The notes under the pieces were generated by a model that was given only the letters and a program-made list of their open reading frames with translations, was not told the DNA's origin and searched no databases. A stretch of 64,000 nt of DNA from Acanthosepion pharaonis (taxonomy: Eukaryota; Mollusca; Cephalopoda; Sepiida; Sepiidae), in contig CAHIKZ030002633.1 of the NCBI GenBank assembly GCA_903632075.3, forward strand, positions 343,501 to 407,500, given 5' to 3'. Position 1 is the first letter of the stretch. The number at the start of each line of letters is the position of its first letter. This document shows, piece after piece, positions 43,621 to 54,060 of the stretch. The translations under genes and the position numbers were made by a program.

Positions 43621-44065
43621 GATATATATATATATATATATATATATCCCCACTCGGTAAGTAGTTTGGTTTAGTTTTATAGCATATCAATCTCAATGGG
43701 TTATTTAATGTCGACAAGATTTTTATTGCTGGTAATTTTTTTTATCAAATCTATTACTGGTAAAAATTTTCGCTTCAAGAATTAATTTCTGGTAATACAT
43801 TTTATTCAATTTTTTTTTTTTTTTTCCAAGGAGTATAGCTGGTAATTTTTTTTTATTTTTTTTTTTTTTAAAAAAAAAAAAAAAGTATTTCTGGTATTAA
43901 AACCTATTTTTACACTTTCAAAGTGTTTTGACCCCAGTTTGGGGGTTAACTGTTTGCCCATAGCTGTCGCCCTAACAGTTGCTACCACCCCGAGTCAGGG
44001 TGGATCTGGGAACACCAGCAATTAAGAGGTGGTTCCACGCTCCCCAAAGCCTCCTGATGCCTTGC
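43621..44065. repeat. Insert within LINE, starts with (TA)n
   Basis: (TA)13 then AT-rich sequence in which 'ctggtaat/ctggtaaa' recurs five times (43737-43835), then a GC-rich part with the hairpin 'ccaccccgagtcagggtgg' (43987-44005). Interrupts the endonuclease reading. Identity unknown. Confidence 0.5.
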
Positions 44066-44499
44066 TGTTGGATGTAGTTTATCGTCTTACCCAGGACGCG
44101 TAAGTAGTATGGATTTAGTTTTGCGTACTAGTTATATCGACAAGGTTCTTGTTAAGCGAGTCGATGTAGGGCACTTGGTATGTCCAAGTTTTCATTCTGT
44201 TTGTATGGACCATAGTCTTGTCAGGTTTCGCGTAACCAGAAGATAAACTTATCCCTTGGATAACTGGTAACTGGAAATTCAGCATATCATTATTCGATGA
44301 GAATTTCTGGGACCAGTTTTTACTAACACTGCAACGGGAATAGACGGTTGTAAATAAGTGATGGGATAATCTTGAATCTATCATTAGGTCGTTTAATGCT
44401 GACTTTAGTCGTTGACCCAACCTATGTAGATGTGGGTTACCACACTTGGCTCTGCCGAAAACGCTCGCTAGACGGAGCTCTTTAAGCCTATAAATAGGC

Positions 44500-44890
44500 A
44501 ATGATATTACCGCTCACTCTCTTTTAGTCCTTTTTAGCTCTGGTTTTCAGATGTAGTCACACGTGCACCTACTGGGGAACGTTCATTTTTATGGTTTTCT
44601 TTCTCTTGACGTTTGTACTCTCTCTCACTCTCATGCATATACACACACGTGACTATCACACACGCTTGTTACATACACAAGCACATTCTTATTATAACTT
44701 GCTTTGCGTAACAAATGATCGTTTTTGTTGCATATTCATTGCTTTTTTGTCACTCGCATCATAAAATAGAGACACAAACGTTATGCAAAAGTAGACTAGA
44801 CAAGACTCTAAAAAAAAGGCCGATAGTAGGAAAGTAGTTGTAGACACGGCTGAGTTGGTTGTCTTGCTTATAAAGATGTAGTAACTAAGC
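44500..44890. repeat. Second insert within LINE
   Basis: Interrupts the region between endonuclease and reverse transcriptase. Near its right end, 'acacggctgagttggttgtc' (44844-44863) is tRNA A-box-like, and 'taactaagctagactaaa' follows, resembling the inverse of sequence at 5045-5062. Possibly a SINE. Confidence 0.4.
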
Positions 44891-45559
44891 TAGACTAAAA
44901 AGCATTGTTTTCCAAGGTGACATACATGGCTACTGAATTGCTGCGCGATGAACTTCGGAATAGGACCAATCAACACAAGACTACAAACGAAGACATCTAC
45001 GAGGCTTTTCGGGGTGACTTTTAAGAGTTTTCACCCGAGAACTTTAGATGAACCCAGCGCGGTTCGAGACCTATTTATCCAACTTTCCTCTCCTCGAGGC
45101 GACGGATGTGACTAAATAAGAAAGGCCTATAACATGCGGAAATATAAGAAGCGCTAAAAAAAGATTGCCGACAATTTAGGTTTACGCATTTCTTTGGGCC
45201 TTTTTCGCCTATCCGCTATAGATGGTCTCCCCTACGAAATGTATTTGAGGCAGTCACTGGTATTTGTCCCTTTGCTGGCACTGATCCTTAAGCAATGTTT
45301 GGGTAGGATTAAATCGCTGCGTAAGGACCAAAATGGTGTCGAGAAGAATAGTAATTTCAGGTTAGTTTGATTGATCCCGAATATACTTATACTTCGAAAG
45401 CTAAGGTTATTTCGGGCAACCTTCATTTGGTGCCTTTGATTGGAAGAAAAAATCGACAGTAAAGCCGAGCTGATCAATGTGTATCAGTCCAAGACATTAG
45501 ATAGGACTGAATTTTGGAATTCAAAGAATTTCAAAATTCACTCTTTATTGAATTCTGAA

Positions 45560-46360
45560 AAAAAAAGAGGCCAAAGTAAGCCTTCGAATTTGAGAACTTC
45601 AATTTCTAACTTTTGACATTGGCACAAATATTACAACGATTGTTGCTATCTGAAAAATAACTTAGAAGCCGTTGGAATGAAAGTAACAAAAATACTATCA
45701 CTCGAGTTCAGCATCATGCAAGCTGACGAGCGTGCCACACTCATAGTATTTTTTTCTAAAGATTTATTATTTGAAATCTTGATTTGCATTTGCAAATGAA
45801 CATACTGATAAGCCTATCTTATTCTGGGAGAATATATTATGTTCAGATGAAAGAAATATAGAATTTTGGGCGCATAATAACAAGAACTTTGTCAAGGTGA
45901 AGCTTTCTATCCAAAGAATACTGTATTTTCTACAAAACAGAAAAACGAGTATCATTTTTCCGGAGAGTCTATGTTACACAAAGAACAAGAAGATTGCTAA
46001 GAGTTAATGGCAGAAGGAAAAAAACAAAGACGTTTATTGTGAAATATTGGATGTCAACTTGAAAGTGTCTGATAGAAATCTGAAACTGAAACTTGGTTAG
46101 AGCTTTATCCATGACAATGATCTAAAACCTAGTTCTACATTAGACTCTAAATAACTTCAGGGCAGGGATATAGATGTTCGCAGAGTCCCGGGCGGTCTGA
46201 AGACATTGGGAAACCTATAGAAAAAATTGAAAAGACACGTAAGAGGAAGAAAAACACACATTCTGCAACAGAGTGTGGCAAAATATCGCAGCAGGTATTT
46301 TGTGCTAAGTTAATAACAATTTACCGAAAAGATTAGAAAAAGCTTATTAAGTACGTTACT
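45560..46360 (+). pseudogene. Tc1-type transposase pseudogene
   Basis: LEAVGMKVTKILSLEF then, through frame changes, FWENILCSDERNIEFWAHNN (first catalytic Asp in SDE), KNFVKVKL, PKNTVF, GRRKKTK, then FIHDNDLKPSS (second Asp in HDND) and KKLKRHVRGRK just after the expected ENLW, and LPKRLEKAY near the end. The order matches Tc1-type DD34E enzymes that cut and paste at TA. At least five frameshifts or stops. It follows directly after the Tx1 relic, and its inverted repeats were not located. Confidence 0.7.
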
Positions 46361-46439
46361 AGCAGCTTCCCTCTGTCTCTTCTTTTTTTTCCTTATTATG
46401 AGACCCATAAATTTCAACTCTTTTTTTTATTTTAAGTAC

Positions 46440-46715
46440 AATTTATAATAGGAATAGATAGGTTTGCCTATCGCCCGGTTCACACTCCTCCTCGGTCTTT
46501 TCAACAGGAGTAGACATTATCCAGTGTTTCTTGTTCAGAATTGGGTTTCCGGTTTCTTAAAGATGTTTACTTCAACTCTATACTTCTAACGGCTCCGCTT
46601 AAAACTCTGAACTTTTATTTACTATTGATTAACTTTTTTTTCTCAATAGGAGTAGATAGATTCGCCTATCGTCCGGTTCACACACCTCCTTGATCTTTTC
46701 AACAGGAGCAGACGT
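46440..46715 (+). repeat. CR1/Jockey-type LINE 3' UTR, part 1
   Basis: 'aggtttgcctatcgcccggt', 'ttttcaacaggagtagac' and 'tttactattgattaac', then a second start 'ggagtagatagattcgccta' (46649). So the UTR repeat is present twice in tandem. The second unit continues after the inserted element at 47161. Confidence 0.7.
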
Positions 46716-47160
46716 ATATTATTTACATTATTCGGACTGTTATCTTCATCTTCATTGCCATATTCACAACGTTTCGGCCGTTGTACGCTTCGGCCTTATT
46801 CAGGTGATTTGGAATTTCGAACCGAACCCTTTTAGTTTCCCCACCGGGGTAGATTGTTCTAGTTCCACGTGCCATGCCGCTTCCGGATGTCTCAGTTATT
46901 TCCCTTTAACTCAACTCTCCAAATTTGGTTCACCACTGCTGTGGCCTGGTATTGAATTCACAAAAGTTTGGGTCTAGTCACTGGATCTAACCAGCGTCTT
47001 TATCCACTAGGCCTTGTGTCTTTGAGGACACAATCCAATCACCTGAAGAAGGCCGGCGCGTACAACGGCCGAAACGTTGTGAATATGGCAATGAAGATGA
47101 GGATAATAGTCCAAATAATGTAAATAATCATAATACCTCATCTCAGAGATATAGACAGAT
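46716..47160. mobile_element. 445-bp inverted-repeat element with tRNA boxes and hammerhead-like arms
   Basis: Flanked by 12-bp duplications aggag(c/t)agacgt (46704-46715, 47161-47172). Removing it restores a continuous LINE UTR. Terminal inverted repeats of about 95 bp (46716-46810 and 47036-47140) each contain the module tcac-ctgaagaa-ggccg..cggcc-gaaacgtt-gtga (47039-47082, inverse at 46807-46764 with ctgaata). The interior, on the minus strand, has a tRNA-like A box ('aggcctagtgg') and B box ('gaattcaatacc'). No ORF. It looks like a small Pol III-driven element whose ends could fold as hammerhead-type ribozymes. Confidence 0.75.
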
Positions 47161-47512
47161 AGGAGTAGACGTTTGTGCATTGTTTCCTGTTCAGGACAGA
47201 GTTTCCGGTTCCTTAAAATAGTCTACTTCAACTCTATACTACTTACGTCTCCGCTTAAATCTCTGAACATTTATTTACTATTGATTTATCTTTATCCTCA
47301 ATAGATAGTTTCACCTAAAAATATTAGAAATAGATTCAAATGCCGTCCTGTTCACACTCTTCCCCGGTTTTTTTGAACAGGGGTAGAGGTTTATCCCTCA
47401 TTTCCTGTTTAGAATTGGGTTTCCGTTTGCTTCTAAAGTCTTTTCCTTATCATTCACTTCCAGTAGTGTCTGAGTGGTATTATTATAGCCTTGCTTAGGG
47501 TGAATTGAATAA
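47161..47512 (+). repeat. CR1/Jockey-type LINE 3' UTR, part 2
   Basis: Continues 'tttcctgttcaggacagagt' to 'tttactattgatttatc', then another UTR start 'cgtcctgttcacactcttcc' (47342), ending 'ccttgcttagggtgaattga' plus A10. Confidence 0.7.
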
Positions 47513-47639
47513 AAAAAAAAATAACTGAACTAAGATGTTCACTTGACTATTCATCTTCTCGTCCCATTTATTCAGGGCATGCAATTATAATTTTCTTTTG
47601 TTTATAATTATTCAAAATTAAACATTTGCGATTTTATAA

Positions 47640-48060
47640 TTTCTGGGATGAGAAGTTATCATTATTTACAATATTTATATCCGGACTATTGTCCTCATCT
47701 TCGTTGTTGTTATCACAGTGTTTCAGCCGCTGTGCCCTCCGACCATCCCCTTGTGCATATTGATCTGGATAACCCACAGGGAATTTTGGACTGGACCTTT
47801 TATTTAATCTACGGGGGTAGACTGTTCTCGTAGCACTGCCCATGTGTAGGGATGCCGTCTAGTTCTTATCCATAGTACTGAGCAGTTATTTTTTGCCCGT
47901 TTCCACTGCGTGGAAGTACACACTGCCTGACCTTTGATTCGGGAATGACATAGTGGTTGTGAAATCAATGACTGGGTTGAGCAGTGTGTACGTGGACTCA
48001 GTGGAAGCGGGTGAGCAATAACTGAACAGTACTATAAATAAGAATTCCGAGACAGGCAGT
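47640..48060 (-). repeat. SINE-like repeat with partial foldback
   Basis: Same family as 49740-50115 and 61140-61745: 'gtcctcatcttcgttgttgt', a decayed module near 47711-47760, 'ctacgggggtagactgttct', and a foldback with arms 47862-47932 and 47978-48048 around 'ccactgcgtgga'. The tRNA-like boxes are damaged. Confidence 0.6.
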
Positions 48061-48274
48061 GGAACTTTTTTTCCTTTTCGGATATAATTACATAGTGCAA
48101 GATGTAATTATTTTAGACATGACGACCACCTCCATTAAACAAAGTAAGTACTTGTTTCTCTCGAAGAATGGAAAGGCTGTCTCAGATATCTTCATGACAA
48201 TCAAGAAGCTGAAAGAAAGATATTTAGAATATTCTTTCACGGAATTTGTTACCTAGAATGAAAAAACATTCCAT

Positions 48275-48960
48275 TTTTTTTTTTTTTTTTTTTTTTTGCA
48301 ATAAGGTTCACACTGTAAAAGGTCCCGGAGGGAGGGATAACTGTTAACCCTAGACTTGAACAGGTTAAGATTGTAGTGATCGGGGAAACATCCCATCCTC
48401 TTGGGAGTCAGTTCCACAGAGCAATGGTTTGCGGAAAGAAGCTGTTCGAGTGGAACCAACTTCGATGGAATACAGAGGGAATGTCGGTGATTTCCTACAA
48501 TATAAGTCGTATGACGGGTCCTAGCCGTGAATGTTAAACCTGGCGGAACCAAGGAATGTAGTTCATCCGAGAACTTTCCATGGAAGTAACGATAGAGCAG
48601 TGATAGGCTTGCTATATCCCGCCTGTGAGATTGGAGGGTAGAGAATAATTCGTCACCCAAAAAAAGACGCTTTTGAACTCTATCGAGACCGGAAAATGAA
48701 GACTGGGCCGCCCAAGTATAACAACAGTTCTCCATTTTCGGCCTGATGTATCGCTGTTGTAAAGGGAAAGGATATGGAGTCAGGTACTGGACCGGTATAG
48801 TGAGCCGACGTTTTTTCCTGCATTTTTAGCGACGTGTCGTGTTTAAGAGTTACACTTGAGGTCAGGGGTGATTTTAAGGTGCAATAGTCTCCCAACGCAC
48901 GGTGCCTCCCCGAAGGGACATCCGTCTTTTGTGACTGGCACAAGAGAAAAACTGATCAAA
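48275..48960 (-). pseudogene. CR1/Jockey-type LINE fragment, subfamily 2, with poly(A)
   Basis: Minus strand: RLLHLKITPDLKCNS, then after frame changes SSFSGLDRVQKRLFLGDELF, then HRRDIASLSLLYRYFHGKFS, DELHSLVPP, GCFPDHYNLNLFKSRVN and a stop, followed by a 23-base A tract (complement of 48275-48297). 5'-truncated with several frameshifts. Same subfamily as 14094-14640. Confidence 0.8.
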
Positions 48961-49194
48961 AGAGGAAGCAGTCTATCACTTTGTCTAAAATAATGACTTC
49001 CAGCAAGTGAAAAAGTATCTGCAAACATTCTATCATTACGCCATTCAAAGAAATTGACATTTCCAGTCAGCTCTATCCAGAGAAAGACCCCAGCAAAACC
49101 GTGCTTATCTGCTTCCTGTGAGTCGAAACAATCTTGACAAATTTTGTCTTGCTTCTTGAATTGAGGACCTTTTTTCTTTTCGGATCTAATTTCT

Positions 49195-49325
49195 TCGTTC
49201 CGTGATGGCCCCAAAGTATGAATCCACTTCATCTCCTCCTCCCAGCTATGGGTTAAATAGCAAAACAGACTGGGTCCTATAGCCTTGGTTGGCAACCAGA
49301 CTACTGTAGAAAGAAACGGCACCTA
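49195..49325 (+). repeat. SINE family A, 3' half
   Basis: 'tatgaatccacttcatctcc', 'cagctatgggttaaatagca', 'aaacagactgggtcctatag': the SINE body without its tRNA head. Confidence 0.6.
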
Positions 49326-49739
49326 CTGCTGGAAAATCTTCTGCTTAATCAGTCATGGATCGAAAGAGACATGATCGTTCAAGGGTGTATTACATATGGC
49401 ACTTTATTGACTGACCATTGCAGTTAATGTTTATATTAATAATATTTATATACCATAACTAGTTATATTAACTTTATTTAAAAACATTTTTTAGCGTTTT
49501 TTTCCATCTGAAATCTTTCACGCAACTTCATAATTTTACCTTCTTAGAAGTTTTCTTTTATTTTTCTAAGCAAAAAAAATTGCTTTGGGTGTCTTTCGGG
49601 AAAGTGAAGTTTCCTTTTCCTTAAGGGAAATCTGGAAACAGTGAAATAAACGATAATCCAAAGCTGAGGAATCCGGAAAGTGAAAGATTTTTGTCTCGTC
49701 ATTGATGAACTCTAATGTTTAGTAATTTCGCTTTTAAAC

Positions 49740-50115
49740 GATTGGTGTTTTTAATTGTCCTCGTCGTCGTTGCTGTTGTTGTTGTTATCACAACGTTTCG
49801 ATTCCTGTGCACCCTCCGTTCTTCATCAGGTTTATGTCGATTCGGGTAACCTACAGAGAATATCGAACTAAACCCTTTATCTACTCTACAGGGTAAACTG
49901 TCCTTGTTCCACTGCTCATATCTAGGGATATCTTGACAAGCAGTAGCAACTGCAGCACCAACAGTCAGATTAGGTTTAGGGCTCCAAGTTCTCCACGGAC
50001 ATTAGCCGAGTGGATTAAAGCATTGGTTCGTGAATTAGGTGACATAATAAATGTGAGTTCAAACCCTGGGTTGGGCAGTGTGTTCTTGGACTCAGTGGAA
50101 CCAGGGCGAGCAATA
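49740..50115 (+). repeat. tRNA-derived SINE with perfect A and B boxes and a 5' module
   Basis: The right half holds 'tagccgagtgg' (A box, 50004-50014) and 'gagttcaaaccctgg' (B box, about 50054-50068), correctly spaced. The left half, on the minus strand (49833-49788), holds aaac-ctgatgaa-..-gaaacgtt-gtgat, a near-canonical CUGAUGA and GAAA pair but a weak stem II. So the Pol III promoter and the hammerhead-like module point outward from one unit, the non-foldback version of 61140-61745. Confidence 0.7.
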
Positions 50116-50124
50116 ACTGAGTCT

Positions 50125-50480
50125 TTTTCTTTTACGTGCTGTGTCCTTTCAGAACGTAGATAATAGTGACTCTAAGTAAAATTTGGCCTTTATACTATCC
50201 CTCCAAGTCTGTCATCCATTTACACAAGCTCGTTAGGTAGGCTACTTGCTGTTTCCCTCTGGCCTTCTTAAACTTCAATATGTCCTGTGGGCGTCAGGTT
50301 TCCAAACATTCTTTCCTCGTTCACTTTCCTAGAGATTTCAACTGTCTCTTTCTGGTTTTAGGCATAAGAGTCCTTTTTGTTTCCATTTTCCTTAAAACTT
50401 CTTCATTGTCCATATGATCCATCTGGGGTATTTTCAGTGTTCTTCTATAGAACCACATCTCTGTTGGTACCTCTCTATTG
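50125..50480 (-). pseudogene. RTE-type LINE C-terminal fragment
   Basis: The complement encodes EEVLRKMETKRTLMPKTRKR with preceding MW.YRRTLKIP, then 'gagctcgttaggtaggctac' region (inverse) and the WRAMI end. Same block as 34630-34930. Confidence 0.65.
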
Positions 50481-50599
50481 CCTCCTCTTCATCTATGAGC
50501 AAATTTTCCCGCATTCCCTGTCGTACAAGGAATTTATTATATATCAATTCAGTAATCTTTTTACTGTTTCTAAAGAATTTTTCCTTCCAATTTAACTCG

Positions 50600-50740
50600 T
50601 CCGAACATCTGACATAGTAATAGTGACAGAGAAGTGAGACGCTACTGATATTTCGTCTGTGGGATGGAGAATAATTAATTACCCACAATGCCGCATAATC
50701 GCTTTTGAACTCTCTCGAAACTGGACAAAACAACCCACAT
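50600..50740 (-). pseudogene. CR1/Jockey-type LINE scrap
   Basis: Minus strand: NYSPSHRRNISSVSLLCHYY and YVRCSDELN, i.e. the shRR..vasLsllYrYf..kcsdEL block. Joined directly to RTE-derived sequence. Confidence 0.6.
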
Positions 50741-51029
50741 CTAGCAGTAATAGATCTGGTTCTTATTCATTTCAAAAGCGGAATATTTCATTAAATTTAT
50801 GCAGCAAACTACACATGGAAATATAGTTTAAGTGATACAGAAGTCACATATCAAAGCGAATTGACATCGACTGGTCGACTCAAACCAATAAGCATTGTTC
50901 AGCTAAACATCTCTAGCTCAAAAACTTCACAAACCACTTTTGACACGTTCTATCGTTCGCAGTATTTTCTACATAGACTACATAAATAATTTTTTTATCT
51001 TATTATCAATGGGATTTTATATATTTACT

Positions 51030-51690
51030 AGCAGTAGATCCCGGCGTTGCCCGGGGATGTAACAGTAAGAGATAGATCAAGTATCGACCATCATAAAGAC
51101 TGAAAAATAAAATTGACAAAGATTATTGCTTAAGGTTGACGGACACGCATGTCTTAATTAGTTTTTTTTTTGTTTTTTTTACGAATTGGTCAAACCCAAA
51201 GTCAAACAAAAACATTGTTTTCAATCGTTATGAGTCTACCGATTGAATAGAATTTTATTATAAACAATTGTCTTGTAAATGGAATTTTTAAAGCATTCTG
51301 AATGTAAAAATAAAGAAAAAAGTGTGCAAGACAATAAGAAACACTACCTGCCAAAAAAAAAATGAAGTTTTGTTGAAATCGGTTGAAAAATGTAGAAATT
51401 CCGATCCCATATATAAACGAACACACATACACACAAACAACCTGGGTTTTATAATAAGTATAACTCGATATGAGTTGTCCCCCTTTCATTCTAGCGACAG
51501 AATTGTGTTTTATCGTGTTTTCAAATTGATTTCGTGCAAAAAAAATTATATTTTTCCAATTTTTGGCGCTGTCAGAACCACCGCAAAGTACTTTTTTGTT
51601 GAAATCGGTTGAAAAATGTAGGAAATCCGATCCAATATATAAACGTACACACACACAATCTGCGTTTTATAATAAGTAAGATTTCAATAA
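51030..51690 (+). repeat. Interspersed repeat with duplicated 3' end
   Basis: Begins 'cagtagatcccggcgttgcc' (a start widely seen in invertebrate repeats, also at 15288). Its 3' end, 'gaaatcggttgaaaaatgta' through 'tatataaacg' and 'gttttataataagta', occurs twice (51374-51465 and 51598-51685). No protein family recognised. Confidence 0.65.
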
Positions 51691-52134
51691 ATTCAGATAT
51701 TTCGAGCATCTTCGTTATCAGTGCCTTATATGACATTGCTTATTATCAAGTAATGTTCTAATAACTACAACTGGCCTACTCGACTGTAGAGCATTGTCCA
51801 GAGAGAAATCTCCAGCATTCAATCATTCTCAGTGCCTTCTCCATAAATTACATATATTTATTTCTGCGTTTGATTCGAATTTTTACCTTTTCTTAAAAAA
51901 AAAATAAAAATAAAAAGCAAATGCAGAAAACGCTGGTTGTTTTTCTTGCTAAACTTAATAAACAACAATTTTGGCATTTTTTCTTACCGCATGCTATGAC
52001 AGCGAAAATAAAGTAGCTAATTCAGCAATGCGTCGTCCATGTAAGACGGTCTCTAAATGAACAAGGATGAGCTGGAAACTTGTTAAATACTATTCGTTTA
52101 TTTCTAAATAAATGCTGCTTTTTATATATTATTA

Positions 52135-52175
52135 TAATTTTATAATCATTTCACCTCCAAGTAAGGCGATAATTC
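52135..52175 (-). repeat. LINE 3' end landmark
   Basis: 'aatcatttcacctccaagta' is the complement of the CR1-type LINE terminus. No ORF is attached. Confidence 0.4.
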
Positions 52176-52649
52176 TTTATGGAAGAAACAAATTTCGACT
52201 ACTTGGACTCTTAGAGTAACCAGCTTTTTGATATACTTTTTTGTTGTTGTTCTGGTATTACCATTCTCTGTAGAAATGATGGAATTATTTTTATCTCTTT
52301 CAAAAATGCTACTCTTTCTTCCCTAGTGATATTTGGTTGGGATAATGATAATGCTCTTTCCAAAACCTGTCTCATTTTTCATCTTTACTCATCTGCTAGA
52401 GGTTTACGAATATTTTCCTTAAGAACAACACTAAATGAAGGTATTTACTTTAGAAACTGATGTTATGTATCACGACCAGTCAGTAAAAGATTACTTTTGT
52501 GCGGCCTTAACACTGCTAGCTGTAAAAACAGGAAGTTATATTCAAGAAACAGATAATTGACATTTTCTTTTTACTCTCGTTATTAAAAGCTCACATTGCC
52601 ACAACATGGTACAGTAAAAAGTACTATTAAGTGTTTTGCGGTACATGAA

Positions 52650-52673
52650 GTATATATATATATATATATATAT
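52650..52673. repeat. (TA)n microsatellite
   Basis: About 11 TA units followed by CACACC. Confidence 0.9.
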
Positions 52674-52741
52674 ACACACCTCACCGAGGTTTGCCGATAT
52701 ACCAAATGTGCAGCCCTGCCTTGTAAATGTATTTATTCTTT

Positions 52742-53520
52742 TTATCATTTCACTCCAAGCAAAGCGAGAATGCCACTAAAATGCAGGGATCTACAGAGAG
52801 TGAATGAGAACGAGAAAACTTTAGGGAGGAGAATTAAAGAAAAAAGGACAGTAAAAGAACAGGAGTTCAGGAAAACGGAAAATTGCGATTGACGTTGCAT
52901 TTAAATCTTTGGAGATTGTTGCTGGAAGGGAAGCAAGAACTTGGAAGGGGGTTTCACAGATGATAAGATGAACTATTAGAATAGAACTGACGGTTGCATC
53001 TGCCTAGTTCAACAATAAAACGGTGGAACGTACTTGCTAATCTAATAGAACGCTTAAATTCGTGCAGACAGGGCGCTAAGGAGAACAGCTCATCACAATA
53101 ATTGCTATGAAAATATTTGTAGAAAAGGTAGAGAGAAGCCACGTCACGTCGGTGAGAAACAAACCCCTAAAGTCGAGATGCCAGGCCTTCTTTGAATTTT
53201 GTCAAGAATCTCGAGAAATCTAATAGGATCACAAGACTAGACATGGCAGCAGTAGTCAATGCACGGATGAATGGTAGATTTATAAATGTACAAGATGGAT
53301 TCTAACGAGAAGAATTGTCCGGTAGGATAGAGCGAACCAACTTTCCTATCAATAGACCTAGCAATTGATTCAATATAATCACTCCACTTTATGTCAGTGG
53401 AAAACGTGAGTCCAAAAAGGCGCAAAGTGTTTCTCCCCTGGAATTTAGTATCAAACATGCTGATGGCAGGTAGAGAAGATTCTCTGTAGTGATTAAATGA
53501 AAGCAATTTTCGGTAACTTT
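52742..53520 (-). pseudogene. CR1/Jockey-type LINE, RT C-terminal third
   Basis: Minus strand from 53506: SMFDTKFQGRNTLRLFGLTF, STDIKWSDYIESIARSIDRK, VGSLYPTGQFFSLESILYIY, KSTIHPCIDYCCHV, stop. Then in other frames MASLYLFYKYFHSNYCDELF, HEFKRSIRLAS and a degenerate end. The 3' landmark is the complement of 'catttcactccaagcaaagc' (52746-52765). This copy extends furthest upstream of the subfamily-1 copies, reaching the 'lG..fs..l.W..yi' block. Confidence 0.8.
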
Positions 53521-54060
53521 TTTTTTGGGGGGGGGGTTCAACCAGTCAACTTATTGGCTGTAAATCTCAAAGGTTATTTGTAAATAAAAACAAAAACGCT
53601 AAAATATAGTTATACCCAAATTCCATCGCACAAATTTGACACCCAAGCCAAAAAACTACGAAACAGTTATAAAACTTCATTTTATGGTTACATACTTTCT
53701 GCTAATCGAAAGCAAAGTGGGGAAACAAATCTAATATAAATATTATTTATCTCCGCAGAACAGAACGTCACCAAATAACGTCAGTCTATTTTTATCACCT
53801 CACCAACATCAATTAATTTTAGACTAGATGCAAGACCCCCATATTATAAAATAAATTTTAAATATTTTTTAAGAAAATTTGGATTTTTTGGTATAGTTAA
53901 TACGAGTGAAGTTTAAGTAATAATTTTACATAAAATTGTCTTGATACGATTATTTTTATTTTTAATAGATATTTTCTTTCTTTAGTTTTCTGTAAATCCA
54001 ATAACGGTCATTGTTTATTTTTATTGACTATTCAGCAATAACAGAAACAGCAACAAACTG
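53521..54060. other. Unassigned AT-rich DNA
   Basis: A G9 run at 53526 and short homopolymers. No element was recognised. Confidence 0.5.

Larger units (their letters stand above)
43300..45480 (+). pseudogene. Tx1/L1-type LINE, broken and interrupted
   Basis: Endonuclease: FRRLQLFFTASQQLILAGDW, with K-AVLDPNTDRRG after it (the GDWN..LDP block), to about 43610. After an insert, DVVYRLTQDA at 44075, then SYIDKVLVKRVDVGHLVCPS and CMDHSLVRF (the catalytic S/MDH block), and FNADFSR to about 44410. After a second insert, ELFMSNFPLLEATDVTK-like sequence, SPLRNVFEAV and SPIRYRWSPL (RT start, about 45060-45460). Every block is in a different frame. Insertions occupy roughly 43625-44065 and 44500-44890. 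This family normally has ORF1 plus an endonuclease-RT ORF2. Only fragments of ORF2 remain. Confidence 0.72.

Noticed and set aside
48843..49322. 159-codon minus-strand frame as a possible exon
   Set aside because: Its start overlaps the SINE body and its end reads HLKITPDLKCNS, a LINE block, so it is stitched repeat sequence.
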